Origin: Moritella sp. Urea-trap-13 | GTDB taxonomy: Bacteria; Pseudomonadota; Gammaproteobacteria; Enterobacterales; Moritellaceae | NCBI RefSeq assembly: GCF_002836355.1 | Contig: NZ_PJCA01000028.1 | Location: forward strand, 1-64,000 | DNA length: 64,000 nt | Reading direction: 5' to 3' | Shown: positions 41,373 to 50,510 of the stretch, piece after piece | Layout of the letters: the number at the start of each line of letters is the position of its first letter | Numbering within the stretch: position 1 is the stretch's first letter | Translations under genes and position numbers: made by a program | The notes under the pieces: model-generated | What the model was told of the DNA's origin: nothing | Database searches by the model: none | Seen by the model: only the letters and a program-made list of their open reading frames with translations

Positions 41373-42605
41373 TTATTCTGGTGGTGTACCTTCACAGTTA
41401 GACACTACAGCATCAATTTGTACCAAAGCATCCATCGGGATAGCAGAAACACCAACGACAGTTCTTGCTGGAAGAGCGCCTTTGAAGAATGTGCTGTAAA
41501 CTTCGTTTACAGCATCAAGATCGGCGATGTCTGTAAGTTGAATATTGATTTTAACGGTATCATCAATCACGTGCTCAACGCTTTCTACGATTGCTTTGAT
41601 ATTTTCCAAGCATTGACTCGTCTGCGCTTTAATACCACCCGCGACAATTTCATTGGTTTTAGGATCTAAAGGCAATTGACCTGCAACATGATTGTAATGA
41701 GAGAAAGCAACAGAGTGTGAATATGGCGCTTTTGGTGCATTTTCAGTATTGTTTGCTTCGATGACAAGTAGGCTAGTATCTTCAGGCAGCTGTGGCGGCG
41801 TACCATCGCCGTGTGATACTGCGGTATCAACTTGTACTAGTGCGCCCATCGGTAAAGCTGCAGCATTAACGATTGTACGTGCTGGCACATAGCTGGGGAA
41901 AAATTTAGCACAAACTTCATTTACCGCTTCAGCATCGGCGATGTCTGTAAGGAAGATAGTTGTTTTAACAACATCATCCATCACGTGATCGATACTTTCT
42001 AAAATGGCTTTGATGTTGTTTAAACACTGTGCTGCCTGCTCTTTTATACCACCCGTTACCATTTCGCCCGTTTTAGGATCAACAGGCAATTGAGATGCAA
42101 GGTTGTTGTAATGAGAAAAAGCGACTGTTTGTGTGTGTAGCCCCTTTGGCGCATTGTCAGTGTTTCTTGCTACCTTAACCAAGGCGCAAGGCGCTTGCGG
42201 TGCAGTGCCTTCGCCGTTTGAAATAAGAGCTTCAATTTGTACCAAAGCATCAGACATAGGCAAAGCAGCGACTGCAACTGTCGTACGTGTCGGCAGATAA
42301 TCTTGGAAGAAGCTTGTATATACTTCATCTACCGCGTCCACATCTGAAATGTTTTTAAGGAATACAGTGATTTTAACAACATCGTCCATCACATGGTCGA
42401 TACTTTCTACAATCGCTTTAATATTTGTTAAGCACTGCGCCGCCTGATCTTTTACACCACCCACGATGATCTGACCTGTTTTAGGGTCTAGCGGTAATTG
42501 CGCTGAAATATTGTTGTAATGAGAAAAAGCGACTGTTTGACTAGATACATTGCTTATTGGTGCGTTTTTGGTGTTTCTTGATACTTTGATGATATCGTTG
42601 CTCAT
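41373..42605 (-). CDS. Triple tandem RidA-domain protein
   Basis: A 410-residue protein made of three head-to-tail RidA (YjgF/YER057c/UK114) domains of about 136 residues, joined by GEGTAPQAP and GDGTPPQLPED linkers. Each repeat has AFSHYNN, QLPxDPKT, AQCLxNIKAI and P(A/T)RT. The substrate-carboxylate arginine of RidA is kept in all three (Arg107, Arg243, Arg381). The position of the later conserved glutamate is E125, D260 and D398. Ordinary RidA is a 128-residue homotrimer that hydrolyses reactive enamine/imine intermediates. This chain could fold as a covalent trimer. It is the last gene of ptcA-arcC-ridA; AGGAG precedes the ATG. Confidence 0.88.
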   Translation of the reverse strand: MSNDIIKVSRNTKNAPISNVSSQTVAFSHYNNISAQLPLDPKTGQIIVGGVKDQAAQCLTNIKAIVESIDHVMDDVVKITVFLKNISDVDAVDEVYTSFFQDYLPTRTTVAVAALPMSDALVQIEALISNGEGTAPQAPCALVKVARNTDNAPKGLHTQTVAFSHYNNLASQLPVDPKTGEMVTGGIKEQAAQCLNNIKAILESIDHVMDDVVKTTIFLTDIADAEAVNEVCAKFFPSYVPARTIVNAAALPMGALVQVDTAVSHGDGTPPQLPEDTSLLVIEANNTENAPKAPYSHSVAFSHYNHVAGQLPLDPKTNEIVAGGIKAQTSQCLENIKAIVESVEHVIDDTVKINIQLTDIADLDAVNEVYSTFFKGALPARTVVGVSAIPMDALVQIDAVVSNCEGTPPE

Positions 42606-42705
42606 ATCGATAAGCTCCTATTTGATATAGATTTCACGTGGATTACACGTTTAATTACATTTGGAATGATTAAATTGATGAATTAAATTTGTTTAAAAGC
42701 AGTGA

Positions 42706-42732
42706 TAACCAGCAGTACTAAACTGCTGGTTA
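42706..42732 (-). other. Intercistronic hairpin between arcC and the triple-RidA gene
   Basis: TAACCAGCAG (42706-42715) pairs perfectly with CTGCTGGTTA (42723-42732) around a 7-base loop. It could be a partial terminator or an RNA processing/stability element that sets relative expression of the RidA gene. Confidence 0.55.
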
Positions 42733-42767
42733 ATCAGGTATTTATCTGTTCAGTTAGTTTAAGAAAA

Positions 42768-43709
42768 TTATTTATTGTAGTACTCAAGAATACAGTCCGT
42801 TTCAATTGATGTACCAGAAGTACCTGCAAGGATCTTATCTAGTTCATACAGGGAACCAATTACCGCTTTGTTGCCTGTTTGTTTTACAAACTTACATACG
42901 GCGTCAACTTTTGGCCCCATAGATCCTGCGGGGAAGTCATACTTACGCAAATCAGCATAAGAAATTTTCTTAATACTTCTTTGCTCTGGAGTACCATAGT
43001 TTTCGCACACATCACCGTCAGTTAATATGATAAATAGGTCTGCTTCGATCATTTCTGAAATCATTTCCGCGGTATAATCTTTATCGATAACGCATTCAAC
43101 ACCGTTAAGTTTACCTTCGTCATTTCTATAGACAGGAATACCACCACCACCACCCGCGATGACAATGTTGCCAGCGGATAACAAAGTATTAATCTGCGGG
43201 ATTTCTAAGATATCCTTAGGCTTAGGTGACGCTACGACTTGTCTATAATATTCTCCATCTGGCTTATATTGAAGATTAGGTCTGTCTTGCATAATTTTGC
43301 GAGCTTCTTCTTCACTATAAACAGGGCCTACAAATTTAGTCGGATTTTCGAATGCAGGATCGCCTTTTTCAACCAGTGTTTGAGTAATTACGCTGATTGG
43401 GCTACAAGCATTGTTTGCATTCAACAGTTCTTGCTGTAATAAACAGCCAATCATTCCACATGTCTCAGCACTTAAAACATCCATTGGATAGGGCAAGATA
43501 TGAGGTTTAACTTCATGGTATGTGGCATTTTGTTCCATTAACATGCCAACTTGCGGACCATTACCATGAACGATTACCAGCTCATTGCCCTCCGATATTT
43601 GCACAATACTTGCCGATGCATCTTTAATATTATTAAGTTGATTCTCTAATGTTTGATCTTGGCTACGCTGAAGCAGTGCATTACCACCTAAAGCTAATAC
43701 TATTTTCAT
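42768..43709 (-). CDS. arcC: Carbamate kinase
   Basis: A 313-residue amino-acid-kinase-fold enzyme. It begins KIVLALGGNALLQR and carries VIVHGNGPQVGMLMEQN, IVIAGGGGGIPVYRNDEG, VIDKDYTAEMI and MGPKVDAVCKF. It converts carbamoyl phosphate and ADP to ATP, ammonia and CO2, the energy-yielding last step of the agmatine deiminase pathway. It follows ptcA, separated by a 139-base gap that contains a hairpin. Confidence 0.93.
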   Translation of the reverse strand: MKIVLALGGNALLQRSQDQTLENQLNNIKDASASIVQISEGNELVIVHGNGPQVGMLMEQNATYHEVKPHILPYPMDVLSAETCGMIGCLLQQELLNANNACSPISVITQTLVEKGDPAFENPTKFVGPVYSEEEARKIMQDRPNLQYKPDGEYYRQVVASPKPKDILEIPQINTLLSAGNIVIAGGGGGIPVYRNDEGKLNGVECVIDKDYTAEMISEMIEADLFIILTDGDVCENYGTPEQRSIKKISYADLRKYDFPAGSMGPKVDAVCKFVKQTGNKAVIGSLYELDKILAGTSGTSIETDCILEYYNK

Positions 43710-43805
43710 AATGACTTTCCTAATTATTTACCTAATTCTTTACCTAAGTATTCCAACGCACAGATTCGCTATTGGAATTGAATTGGTCACTGAGATGACA
43801 GCTTA

Positions 43806-43833
43806 AGCAAGTAACAATTTGTTGTTACTTGCT
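43806..43833 (-). other. Intercistronic hairpin between ptcA and arcC
   Basis: AGCAAGTAACAA (43806-43817) pairs perfectly with TTGTTACTTGCT (43822-43833) around a TTTG loop, 16 bases past the ptcA stop. There is no T tract, so it is more likely a processing or attenuation element than a full terminator. Confidence 0.55.
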
Positions 43834-43848
43834 CGGTTAGTCATAGGC

Positions 43849-44895
43849 TTATAGTTGGCTTAAGAAACCTTCAATTTTTTCTTTATGCATTGCTTCAGTT
43901 TCGGCCGAAGCAGTAATGTTATGTTTATGCGTGAAGTAAACTAAAATCGCCATTTGTGCTGTTAGGCGGTTTTCAGCTTCATCAAATGCAACTGAATAAT
44001 TACTTTCGAGTGCACCACGTGTGACTTCTTCTTTGTCGTTTGCAGGTAAGCAATGTAACAACATTGAGCCTGGTTTCGCTTTCGCCATAAGTTCTTCTGT
44101 GATCACATAATCAGGCATAAAGGCAGCAAGACGCTCTTCTTTTTCATCATATTGAGTAACCCAGTAGAAGCTGTCACCGTAAACAACATCACACTCTTTG
44201 ATTGCGTCTACATCATCGGTAATTTCAATACGTCCACCAGACTCAGCACAGTAAGTCTCTGCTAAATCAACCCACTCTTTTTCCATTTGATATTTTTTAG
44301 GACCAATTTGCTTAAAGCCCATGCCATATTTAGCGCACGTTAGCATCAGAGAACGACATACATCGGTTGCATCACCCATGAAAGCCAGCGTTAAATCAGA
44401 GAGTTGACGACCATCTGTGATGTGCTCTTTAATGGTAAATAAATCAGCTAACATTTGAGTCGGGTGGAAGCGAGTATCTAGTCCGTTAATGACAGGAACA
44501 GTCGCCATGTCAAGCAGTCCGTCTAGTGTTTCAGGGCTATTTGTTCTTGCCATAATGATGTCACACATACGAGATAGCACACGTGAAGTATCATGAATCG
44601 ACTCTTTACCGCCGAGGTGAATGTCTTTAGGAGACAAGAATAAAGCGTGACCGCCTAATAAAGTTGCCGCTACTTCAAACGATACACGAGTACGCGTTGA
44701 ACCAGCTTCAAAAATCATGCCTACTGATTTACCTTTGAAAAGCTGAGGGATAGCATTGTCTTCTCTCGCTTTTTTCAAGTAACTCATCAGTTCCATCATG
44801 TTATCCATCTCTTTCACTGAGAAGTCTTTCATTGATACCATATGTTCTAGGTTTACTTTGTTAAGTTCGGTCGCACTTGATGATGGTAGTTTCAT
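43849..44895 (-). CDS. ptcA: Putrescine carbamoyltransferase
   Basis: A 348-residue transcarbamylase. The carbamoyl-phosphate site STRTRVSFE is preceded by GMIFEAG, as in Enterococcus putrescine carbamoyltransferase. LSPKDIHLGGKES, FHPTQMLADL, MGDATDVCRSL and LLHCLPANDKEEVT follow. The ornithine-specific SMG loop is replaced (YGDSFYWVTQYDEKEE), so ornithine carbamoyltransferase is less likely. It splits carbamoylputrescine with phosphate to putrescine and carbamoyl phosphate. It heads the minus-strand unit, divergent from permease 2 and aguA. Confidence 0.88.
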   Translation of the reverse strand: MKLPSSSATELNKVNLEHMVSMKDFSVKEMDNMMELMSYLKKAREDNAIPQLFKGKSVGMIFEAGSTRTRVSFEVAATLLGGHALFLSPKDIHLGGKESIHDTSRVLSRMCDIIMARTNSPETLDGLLDMATVPVINGLDTRFHPTQMLADLFTIKEHITDGRQLSDLTLAFMGDATDVCRSLMLTCAKYGMGFKQIGPKKYQMEKEWVDLAETYCAESGGRIEITDDVDAIKECDVVYGDSFYWVTQYDEKEERLAAFMPDYVITEELMAKAKPGSMLLHCLPANDKEEVTRGALESNYSVAFDEAENRLTAQMAILVYFTHKHNITASAETEAMHKEKIEGFLSQL

Positions 44896-45341
44896 ATTAC
44901 ATTCCTATTTATTTGATAAATGATAATTAAATTTCGATGGAATAATTATCTATTTATTTTATAAAAAAATATCAAACCAGAATCAAATATCCGTTTTGTC
45001 AGTTAATTCCCCTAGAATATTCAGTTGCAAATCACAAATATTGGCCATTGAAATAAAGATATTTCGATAAGGTGTTTCAATCATGGCCTGACAGCAATTA
45101 GGGGTTTATTTATAAATAGCCACTCATCGCACTCCTCATTATTTGATCAGAATCAATGTTCTCAATTCGTAACTTAAATCAACGCAAATACAAATGACCG
45201 CTCACTATTCTGCCCGAATAAACACAGTAAAAATCGATAAGTGATTCTCATAACACTACCCAGCCAGCAACTCTGATTGAATAGAGGCATCTTAAAATTC
45301 TGATATTAAACACACTACTTTTTATTTACGGAGAACATGAT
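44896..45341. promoter_or_regulatory. Divergent ptcA / permease-2 control region
   Basis: 446 bases without an ORF between the two halves of the pathway. The right part (45143-45270) is homologous to the region before permease 1. It includes the AGAA-N6-TTCT palindrome AGAATCAATGTTCT at 45149-45162 and the block ATCGATAAGTGATTCT at 45233-45248. These are candidates for regulator binding and the promoter core. Confidence 0.7.
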
Positions 45342-46745
45342 ATGGAATCTACAACATCAAAAGGTAAAATGGGGGTAACCAGTTTAGCCCTCTTTAGTCT
45401 CTGCGCTGTTATTGTCGTCGACACATTAACGGCATCAGCATCTATTGGCGTTAGCTCTATTGGTTGGTGGCTAGTCATCTTTGTTATTTTTGTTATTCCT
45501 TACGGATTAATCACCTCAGAACTCAGTACTACTTACCCAGGTGATGGCGGTATTTACGATTGGGTAAAACAAGCTTACGGCTATAAATGGGCAGTTAGAA
45601 CAACTTGGTTCTATTGGGTAAATGTTGGTTTATGGATGCCAGCCGTTTACATCATGTTTGCCGGTATGTTCGCTGAATTATTCATGCCAGATCTCTCCAT
45701 GGTTTGGCAAATATCTATTTGTATCGTATTAACTTGGTTAACAATTTTAATTTGTAACCTGTCTGTTGATGTGGGCGTATGGGTAACAAATATTGGCGCT
45801 ATATTAAAAATCACCGTGATATCAGTACTGGGTTTTGGTGGCTTTATTTACGCAGCCCAAAACGGCGTGGCCAATGAATTCACTTTCGCAGCAATGATGC
45901 CATCACTTGATACTGGCGCAGCCTTCTTACCCGCATTAGTATTTAACCTCATGGGTTTTGAACTGGTCGCGACCATGTCAAAAGAAATGAAAGATGTGCG
46001 TGACATGCCTAAGTCTATTTTCTTAGCCGCAGGCATCACTTCATTCTTGTATATTCTTGGTACTATCGGTATTTTAATGGCATTACCTGTTGAATCTATT
46101 GGCCTTGTTGCTGGTATCACCGATACATTAAAAGTATTATTTGGTGACAGTGCAATGGGTCAAGCCATGGTATATATCGTTGGCACGATGGCACTATTAA
46201 CCTTCGTGGGTAACATGGTGACATGGACAATGGGCGCAAGCCGTGCAGCGGCAGAAGCAGCAGGCGAAGGTGAATTACCTGAGGTCTTTGGGGTGATGTC
46301 TAAAAAACACGGTACACCACTTGGTGCTAACAACATTACCGGTATCGTATCAACGGTAGTGATCTTGGCTTACGCATTGTTTGCACAAGACAGTGATGAA
46401 TTATTCTGGTCTGTATTTGCATTTTCAAGCTGCGTATTCTTATTACCTTACCTCTTTATGTTTCCTTCATACATCAAACTACGCATTACCGATGGCGACC
46501 GTGAACGCCCATTCAAAGTGCCTGGTAGCCTAATGACACAATGGGTCTTAGCCATCGTGTGCTTCTTAGTGATAGTGCAAGCCGTTATATTATTTATCTT
46601 CCCAGATCTAATGACATTGAGCGTTGATTGGGCATATACCGGACCCGTTGCTATTGGTATTGCGATCACGGTTTTAATTGGTGAAGTACTACTAAAACGC
46701 GCAACCAACAACAAAGCATTACAACTTGAAACATCAGCGAGCTAA
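45342..46745 (+). CDS. APC-superfamily permease 2, agmatine/putrescine-antiporter type
   Basis: A 467-residue, roughly 12-segment membrane transporter, a close paralogue of the permease at 39547 along its whole length (same ends, same loops such as YPGDGGIYDWVKQAYGYKWAVRTTW and FVGNMVTWTMGASRAAAEAAGEGELP). It lies 32 bases before aguA, so import of agmatine and export of putrescine is the natural inference. GGAGAA precedes the ATG. Confidence 0.87.
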   Translation: MESTTSKGKMGVTSLALFSLCAVIVVDTLTASASIGVSSIGWWLVIFVIFVIPYGLITSELSTTYPGDGGIYDWVKQAYGYKWAVRTTWFYWVNVGLWMPAVYIMFAGMFAELFMPDLSMVWQISICIVLTWLTILICNLSVDVGVWVTNIGAILKITVISVLGFGGFIYAAQNGVANEFTFAAMMPSLDTGAAFLPALVFNLMGFELVATMSKEMKDVRDMPKSIFLAAGITSFLYILGTIGILMALPVESIGLVAGITDTLKVLFGDSAMGQAMVYIVGTMALLTFVGNMVTWTMGASRAAAEAAGEGELPEVFGVMSKKHGTPLGANNITGIVSTVVILAYALFAQDSDELFWSVFAFSSCVFLLPYLFMFPSYIKLRITDGDRERPFKVPGSLMTQWVLAIVCFLVIVQAVILFIFPDLMTLSVDWAYTGPVAIGIAITVLIGEVLLKRATNNKALQLETSAS

Positions 46746-46777
46746 TACCAGCCGAACAAACTAAAGGAACAAGAATC

Positions 46778-47869
46778 ATGAGTAAAAAATTACACACAAT
46801 ACCAGCACTTGATAACTTTAGAATGCCAGGCGAGCAAGAGGCTCACGAAGGTATTTGGATGGCATGGCCAGAACGCACTGATAACTGGCGCTTTGGCGCA
46901 AAGCCAGCGCAACATGCCTTTGCTGAAGTGGCGAAAGCCATTGCAAAAAAAACCAAAGTAACCATGGTAGTGACAGCAGATCAATACGATAACGCCAGAG
47001 GACGTTTACCAGAGCATATTCAACTCATTGAAATGACGACTGATGATTCTTGGATGCGTGATATTGGTCCGTCATATGTGGTAAATGATAAAGGCGTCAG
47101 ACGTGGGATTGACTGGGAATTCAATGCATGGGGAGGCTTAGTTGACGGGCTTTACTCTCCTTGGGACAAAGATGATGCTGTCGCTAAAAAAGTATGTGAA
47201 ATACTCGAGGATGATAGCTATAGAGCGCCTATCGTACTTGAAGGGGGATCTATTCATGTTGATGGCGAAGGTACATTATATACCACCGAAGAGTGTCTGT
47301 TGCACCCAAGCCGTAACCCTGATTTATCTAAAGCAGACATTGAGCAAGTATTAAAAGATCACTTATCAATCGAAAAAGTAATTTGGCTACCACTGGGTTT
47401 ATACAATGATGAAACCAATGGTCACGTCGATAACATTATGCACGTTGTGGCGCCAGGTGAAGTGGCATTAACATGGTGTGAAGATCCTTCAGACCCACAA
47501 TATGCAATTTCACGGAAAGCATTAGATGCGCTAGAAACGGCAACGGATGCAAAAGGGCGTAAGATTAAAGTACACAAATTACCACTACCTGGGCCGCTTT
47601 ACTTCACCGAAGAAGAGGCGAATGGCATTGATATGTGTGATGGTATGGCGCGTGAGCCAGGCGAGCGTTTAGCGGCTTCATATGCAAACTACCTCATCTC
47701 GAACAAACACATTATTTATCCATTGCTGGATGAGAAAACGGATGATATGGCACGGGATAAGCTTGCTGAACTATATCCTGGTTATGAACTGACAGGTGTC
47801 GCAGCCAGAGAGATCTTGCTAGGTGGTGGCAATATTCACTGTATTACTCAGCAGATACCAAAATTATAA
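46778..47869 (+). CDS. aguA: Agmatine deiminase
   Basis: A 363-residue enzyme of the guanidino-group-modifying (peptidyl-arginine deiminase) fold. DDSWMRDIGPSYVV, VLEGGSIHVDGEGT, DETNGHVDN and the catalytic Cys355 in LGGGNIHCITQQ are all present. It turns agmatine into N-carbamoylputrescine and ammonia. AAAGGAAC lies upstream of the ATG. It is co-transcribed with permease 2 and complements divergent ptcA-arcC. The DNA at about 47494-47633 has a decayed twin at 40971-41088. Confidence 0.95.
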   Translation: MSKKLHTIPALDNFRMPGEQEAHEGIWMAWPERTDNWRFGAKPAQHAFAEVAKAIAKKTKVTMVVTADQYDNARGRLPEHIQLIEMTTDDSWMRDIGPSYVVNDKGVRRGIDWEFNAWGGLVDGLYSPWDKDDAVAKKVCEILEDDSYRAPIVLEGGSIHVDGEGTLYTTEECLLHPSRNPDLSKADIEQVLKDHLSIEKVIWLPLGLYNDETNGHVDNIMHVVAPGEVALTWCEDPSDPQYAISRKALDALETATDAKGRKIKVHKLPLPGPLYFTEEEANGIDMCDGMAREPGERLAASYANYLISNKHIIYPLLDEKTDDMARDKLAELYPGYELTGVAAREILLGGGNIHCITQQIPKL

Positions 47870-47904
47870 AAGTGGTTGAATAAACTGAAATTAATGACAT
47901 AAAT

Positions 47905-47940
47905 AAATATAAACGGAACCTTAGTGTTCCGTTTATATTT
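47905..47940 (+). terminator. Terminator of permease-aguA
   Basis: A 15-bp stem whose core is AAACGGAAC (47911-47919) with GTTCCGTTT (47926-47934), a six-base loop, and a T-rich 3' side ending in TTTT. Confidence 0.85.
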
Positions 47941-47957
47941 TATAAGATAGGCGTTAA

Positions 47958-48599
47958 TTAGATACCGTAGTTTTCACGGTATGTTTTTACAGTTTCCAGG
48001 TGTTGTTGCATTTCTGGCTTATCCGCTAAGAAACTAACAAGGTCGCCCAACGTCACGATTGATAATACTTTACAGCCATAATCACGTTCAATTTCTTGAA
48101 TTGCCGATAACTCGCCTTTGCCTTTTTCTTGGCGGTCTAGAGCGATTAATACACCAGAAAGTTCAGCTTTATGCGCTTGGATAATATCCATTGATTCACG
48201 GATTGCAGTACCCGCAGTGATCACGTCATCAACCAATACGATACGACCTTCCAGTGCAGAACCCACTAATGAACCACCTTCGCCGTGGTCTTTTTTCTCT
48301 TTGCGGTTAAAGCAGTAAGGTGCATCTATGTCATGATGATCGTTCAGCGCTACAACAGTTGTTGTCGCGATTGGGATACCTTTGTAGGCAGGACCAAATA
48401 CCACATCGTATTCGATACCAGAATCAACTAAAGCGGCTGCATAGAAACGACCAAGACGTGATAAGTCACGACCCGTGTTAAACAAACCAGCGTTGAAGAA
48501 ATAAGGGCTAGTACGACCAGACTTTAGTGTGAATTCACCAAATTTAAGCACTTCTTTTTCTAAAGCAAACTCAATAAACTCGCGTTGGTAATCTTTCAT
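47958..48599 (-). CDS. pyrE: Orotate phosphoribosyltransferase
   Basis: A 213-residue phosphoribosyltransferase with [45 protein letters not shown] and the PRPP loop [13 protein letters not shown]. It forms orotidine-5'-monophosphate in pyrimidine synthesis. It follows rph across a 143-base leader with two hairpins, as in the UTP-controlled rph-pyrE attenuation operon of E. coli. Confidence 0.96.
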   Translation of the reverse strand: MKDYQREFIEFALEKEVLKFGEFTLKSGRTSPYFFNAGLFNTGRDLSRLGRFYAAALVDSGIEYDVVFGPAYKGIPIATTTVVALNDHHDIDAPYCFNRKEKKDHGEGGSLVGSALEGRIVLVDDVITAGTAIRESMDIIQAHKAELSGVLIALDRQEKGKGELSAIQEIERDYGCKVLSIVTLGDLVSFLADKPEMQQHLETVKTYRENYGI

Positions 48600-48657
48600 C
48601 GTTTTCCCCTATTATGAATAATTAGATATTATGGCTAAAAGCCACTTCACCTAAAAA

Positions 48658-48740
48658 GCCTAATAATACGGGGAATATTATTAGGCAATTAACCTTGTTA
48701 GCGCGCGGCGACTAACGCTAAGCGCCGCTATTCTAACAAG
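48658..48740 (-). promoter_or_regulatory. pyrE attenuator between rph and pyrE
   Basis: In transcription order (leftwards): a long hairpin with arms CTTGTTAG (48694-48701) / CTAACAAG (48733-48740) and GCGGCG (48705-48710) / CGCCGC (48723-48728), starting right after the rph stop. Next is an 11-bp stem GCCTAATAATA (48658-48668 with 48676-48686), followed on the minus strand by five T. The second is an intrinsic terminator in front of pyrE. In E. coli a similar layout couples pyrE expression to UTP through pausing and rph translation; here that is inferred. Confidence 0.8.
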
Positions 48741-48742
48741 CT

Positions 48743-49474
48743 TTACACTTTAATCAAGCTATCACCGAGGGCTTTCTTTTGCTCTATAATAATCTGCTCT
48801 ATGCCGTCTTTTGCTAACGCCAGCATGGCTAGCATTTCTTCGTGGCTAAACGGTTCGCCTTCAGCAGTACCTTGGATCTCGATAAATTTACCGGTATCAG
48901 TCATCACCACATTCATGTCTGTTTCAGCGTCAGAATCTTCTGGGTAATCTAAATCGCACACCGCTTCACCTTTATAGATACCAACAGACACAGCTGCGAT
49001 CATAAATTTGATTGGGCTAATCTTTAATTTACCTTTACGGATCAAAAATTCAATGGCATCAGCCAATGCCACACAAGCGCCAGTTATAGCCGCAGTACGC
49101 GTACCGCCGTCTGCTTGAATAACATCACAATCGATTAAAATAGTGTGTTCACCTAATGAGCCAAGGTCGATACAAGCACGTAATGAACGCGCGATCAGAC
49201 GTTGAATTTCCATAGTGCGTCCAGTTTGCTTACCCCGTGCCGCTTCACGATTCATACGTTTGTGCGTCGAGCGCGGTAACATGCCGTATTCAGCAGTAAC
49301 CCAACCTTGGCCTTTACCTTTTAAGAAACGTGGAACACCGTTTTCAACAGTCGCAGTACACAATACTTTCGTATCTCCGAATTCAACTAATACAGAACCT
49401 TCTGCATGCGCGGTAAAGTTACGGGTAATTGTTACAGGTCGAATTTGACCTAATGTTCTTTGACTTGGGCGCAT
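48743..49474 (-). CDS. rph: Ribonuclease PH
   Basis: A 243-residue phosphorolytic 3'-5' exoribonuclease that trims tRNA 3' ends. It begins [14 protein letters not shown] and carries [43 protein letters not shown] and [18 protein letters not shown]. The full-length C-terminus contrasts with the frameshifted rph of E. coli K-12. First gene of rph-pyrE, divergent from yicC. Confidence 0.95.
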   Translation of the reverse strand: MRPSQRTLGQIRPVTITRNFTAHAEGSVLVEFGDTKVLCTATVENGVPRFLKGKGQGWVTAEYGMLPRSTHKRMNREAARGKQTGRTMEIQRLIARSLRACIDLGSLGEHTILIDCDVIQADGGTRTAAITGACVALADAIEFLIRKGKLKISPIKFMIAAVSVGIYKGEAVCDLDYPEDSDAETDMNVVMTDTGKFIEIQGTAEGEPFSHEEMLAMLALAKDGIEQIIIEQKKALGDSLIKV

Positions 49475-49596
49475 TATTTTAACTCTTCATTGATGATTGG
49501 CCAATATTATATGAGCTAAGCTAAACTATCGCTATAGCAAGTTGTAATAACCTACAGGTATAATTGGCTTAATTTACTTTAATTAACGGATTCAAC

Positions 49597-50460
49597 ATGA
49601 TTCACAGTATGACGGCATATGCCCGTAAAGAGTTTAAAGGTGATTGGGGTACAGCAGTATGGGAGATCCGTTCGGTTAACCAACGTTACCTCGAAACGTA
49701 CATCCGACTACCTGAGCAATTCCGTGGTTTAGAAGCTGTACTACGTGAACGTTTCCGTAAACAATTACAACGCGGTAAAGTTGAATGTAACCTGCGTTTT
49801 GAAGCAAATTCTGCCAACAGCGGTGAATTACAGTTAAATGAAGCGTTAGCTGAAAAATTAATTGAAAGCGCCAACTGGGTATCTAAAAAAGCCGGTAAAG
49901 CGAAATTAAACCCAGTAGATATCCTGCGCTGGCCTGGCGTGATGGAAGCTGCAGAAAAAGACATGGGTGAGTTATCAACTGACCTATTAAGCTTTTTCGA
50001 CGAAACACTGATCGAATTCCTTGATTCTCGCGCTTCTGAAGGTGAGAAACTACAAGCAATGCTAGAGCAACGCCTAACAGGTATTTCCGAGCAAGCGGAT
50101 TTCGTGGAAGGTAAAATGCCTGAGATCATCGAATGGCAACGTGCACGTATTCAAAAGAAATTCAGCGATGCGAAAATCGAACTTGATGAAACGCGCGTAG
50201 AACAAGAACTTATCTTAATGGCGCAGAAGTTAGATGTGGCTGAAGAGATTGACCGTTTAAATGCCCACGTGACTGAAACACGTAGCATCTTAGCCAAAGG
50301 TGGCGCTTGTGGCCGTCGTCTGGATTTCATGATGCAAGAATTCAATCGTGAATCAAATACATTAGGTTCAAAATCGATTAGTACTGATATTACTAAGTCT
50401 GCGGTTGAGCTTAAAGTATTGATTGAGCAAATGCGCGAGCAGTTACAAAACATTGAGTAA
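49597..50460 (+). CDS. yicC: YicC-family endoribonuclease
   Basis: A 287-residue protein: MIHSMTAYARKEFKGDWGTAVWEIRSVNQRYLETYIRLPE at the N-terminus and the C-terminal signature RRLDFMMQEFNRESNTLGSKS. E. coli YicC was reported as an endoribonuclease acting on small RNA. It keeps the conserved divergent position beside rph. Confidence 0.93.
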   Translation: MIHSMTAYARKEFKGDWGTAVWEIRSVNQRYLETYIRLPEQFRGLEAVLRERFRKQLQRGKVECNLRFEANSANSGELQLNEALAEKLIESANWVSKKAGKAKLNPVDILRWPGVMEAAEKDMGELSTDLLSFFDETLIEFLDSRASEGEKLQAMLEQRLTGISEQADFVEGKMPEIIEWQRARIQKKFSDAKIELDETRVEQELILMAQKLDVAEEIDRLNAHVTETRSILAKGGACGRRLDFMMQEFNRESNTLGSKSISTDITKSAVELKVLIEQMREQLQNIE

Positions 50461-50486
50461 CACTCACTAAACATTAGCTTAATTAC

Positions 50487-50510
50487 AGGCGATAACTTTT
50501 GTTATCGCCT
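50487..50510 (+). terminator. Hairpin after yicC, copy 1 of a repeated element
   Basis: AGGCGATAAC (50487-50496) and GTTATCGCCT (50501-50510) with a TTTT loop, 26 bases past the yicC stop. The same stem occurs at 52119-52142 after the next gene. Probably a terminator, though the downstream T tract is short. Confidence 0.65.

Noticed and set aside
43849-44895. Ornithine carbamoyltransferase (argF) as identity
   Set aside because: The ornithine-binding SMG loop is missing, the closest recognisable pattern is putrescine carbamoyltransferase, and the neighbours are agmatine genes without arginine deiminase.
47905-47940. CRISPR-like or dispersed repeat interpretation of short palindromes across the window
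   Set aside because: Most are single intergenic terminator hairpins at gene ends; no regularly spaced direct repeats were seen.
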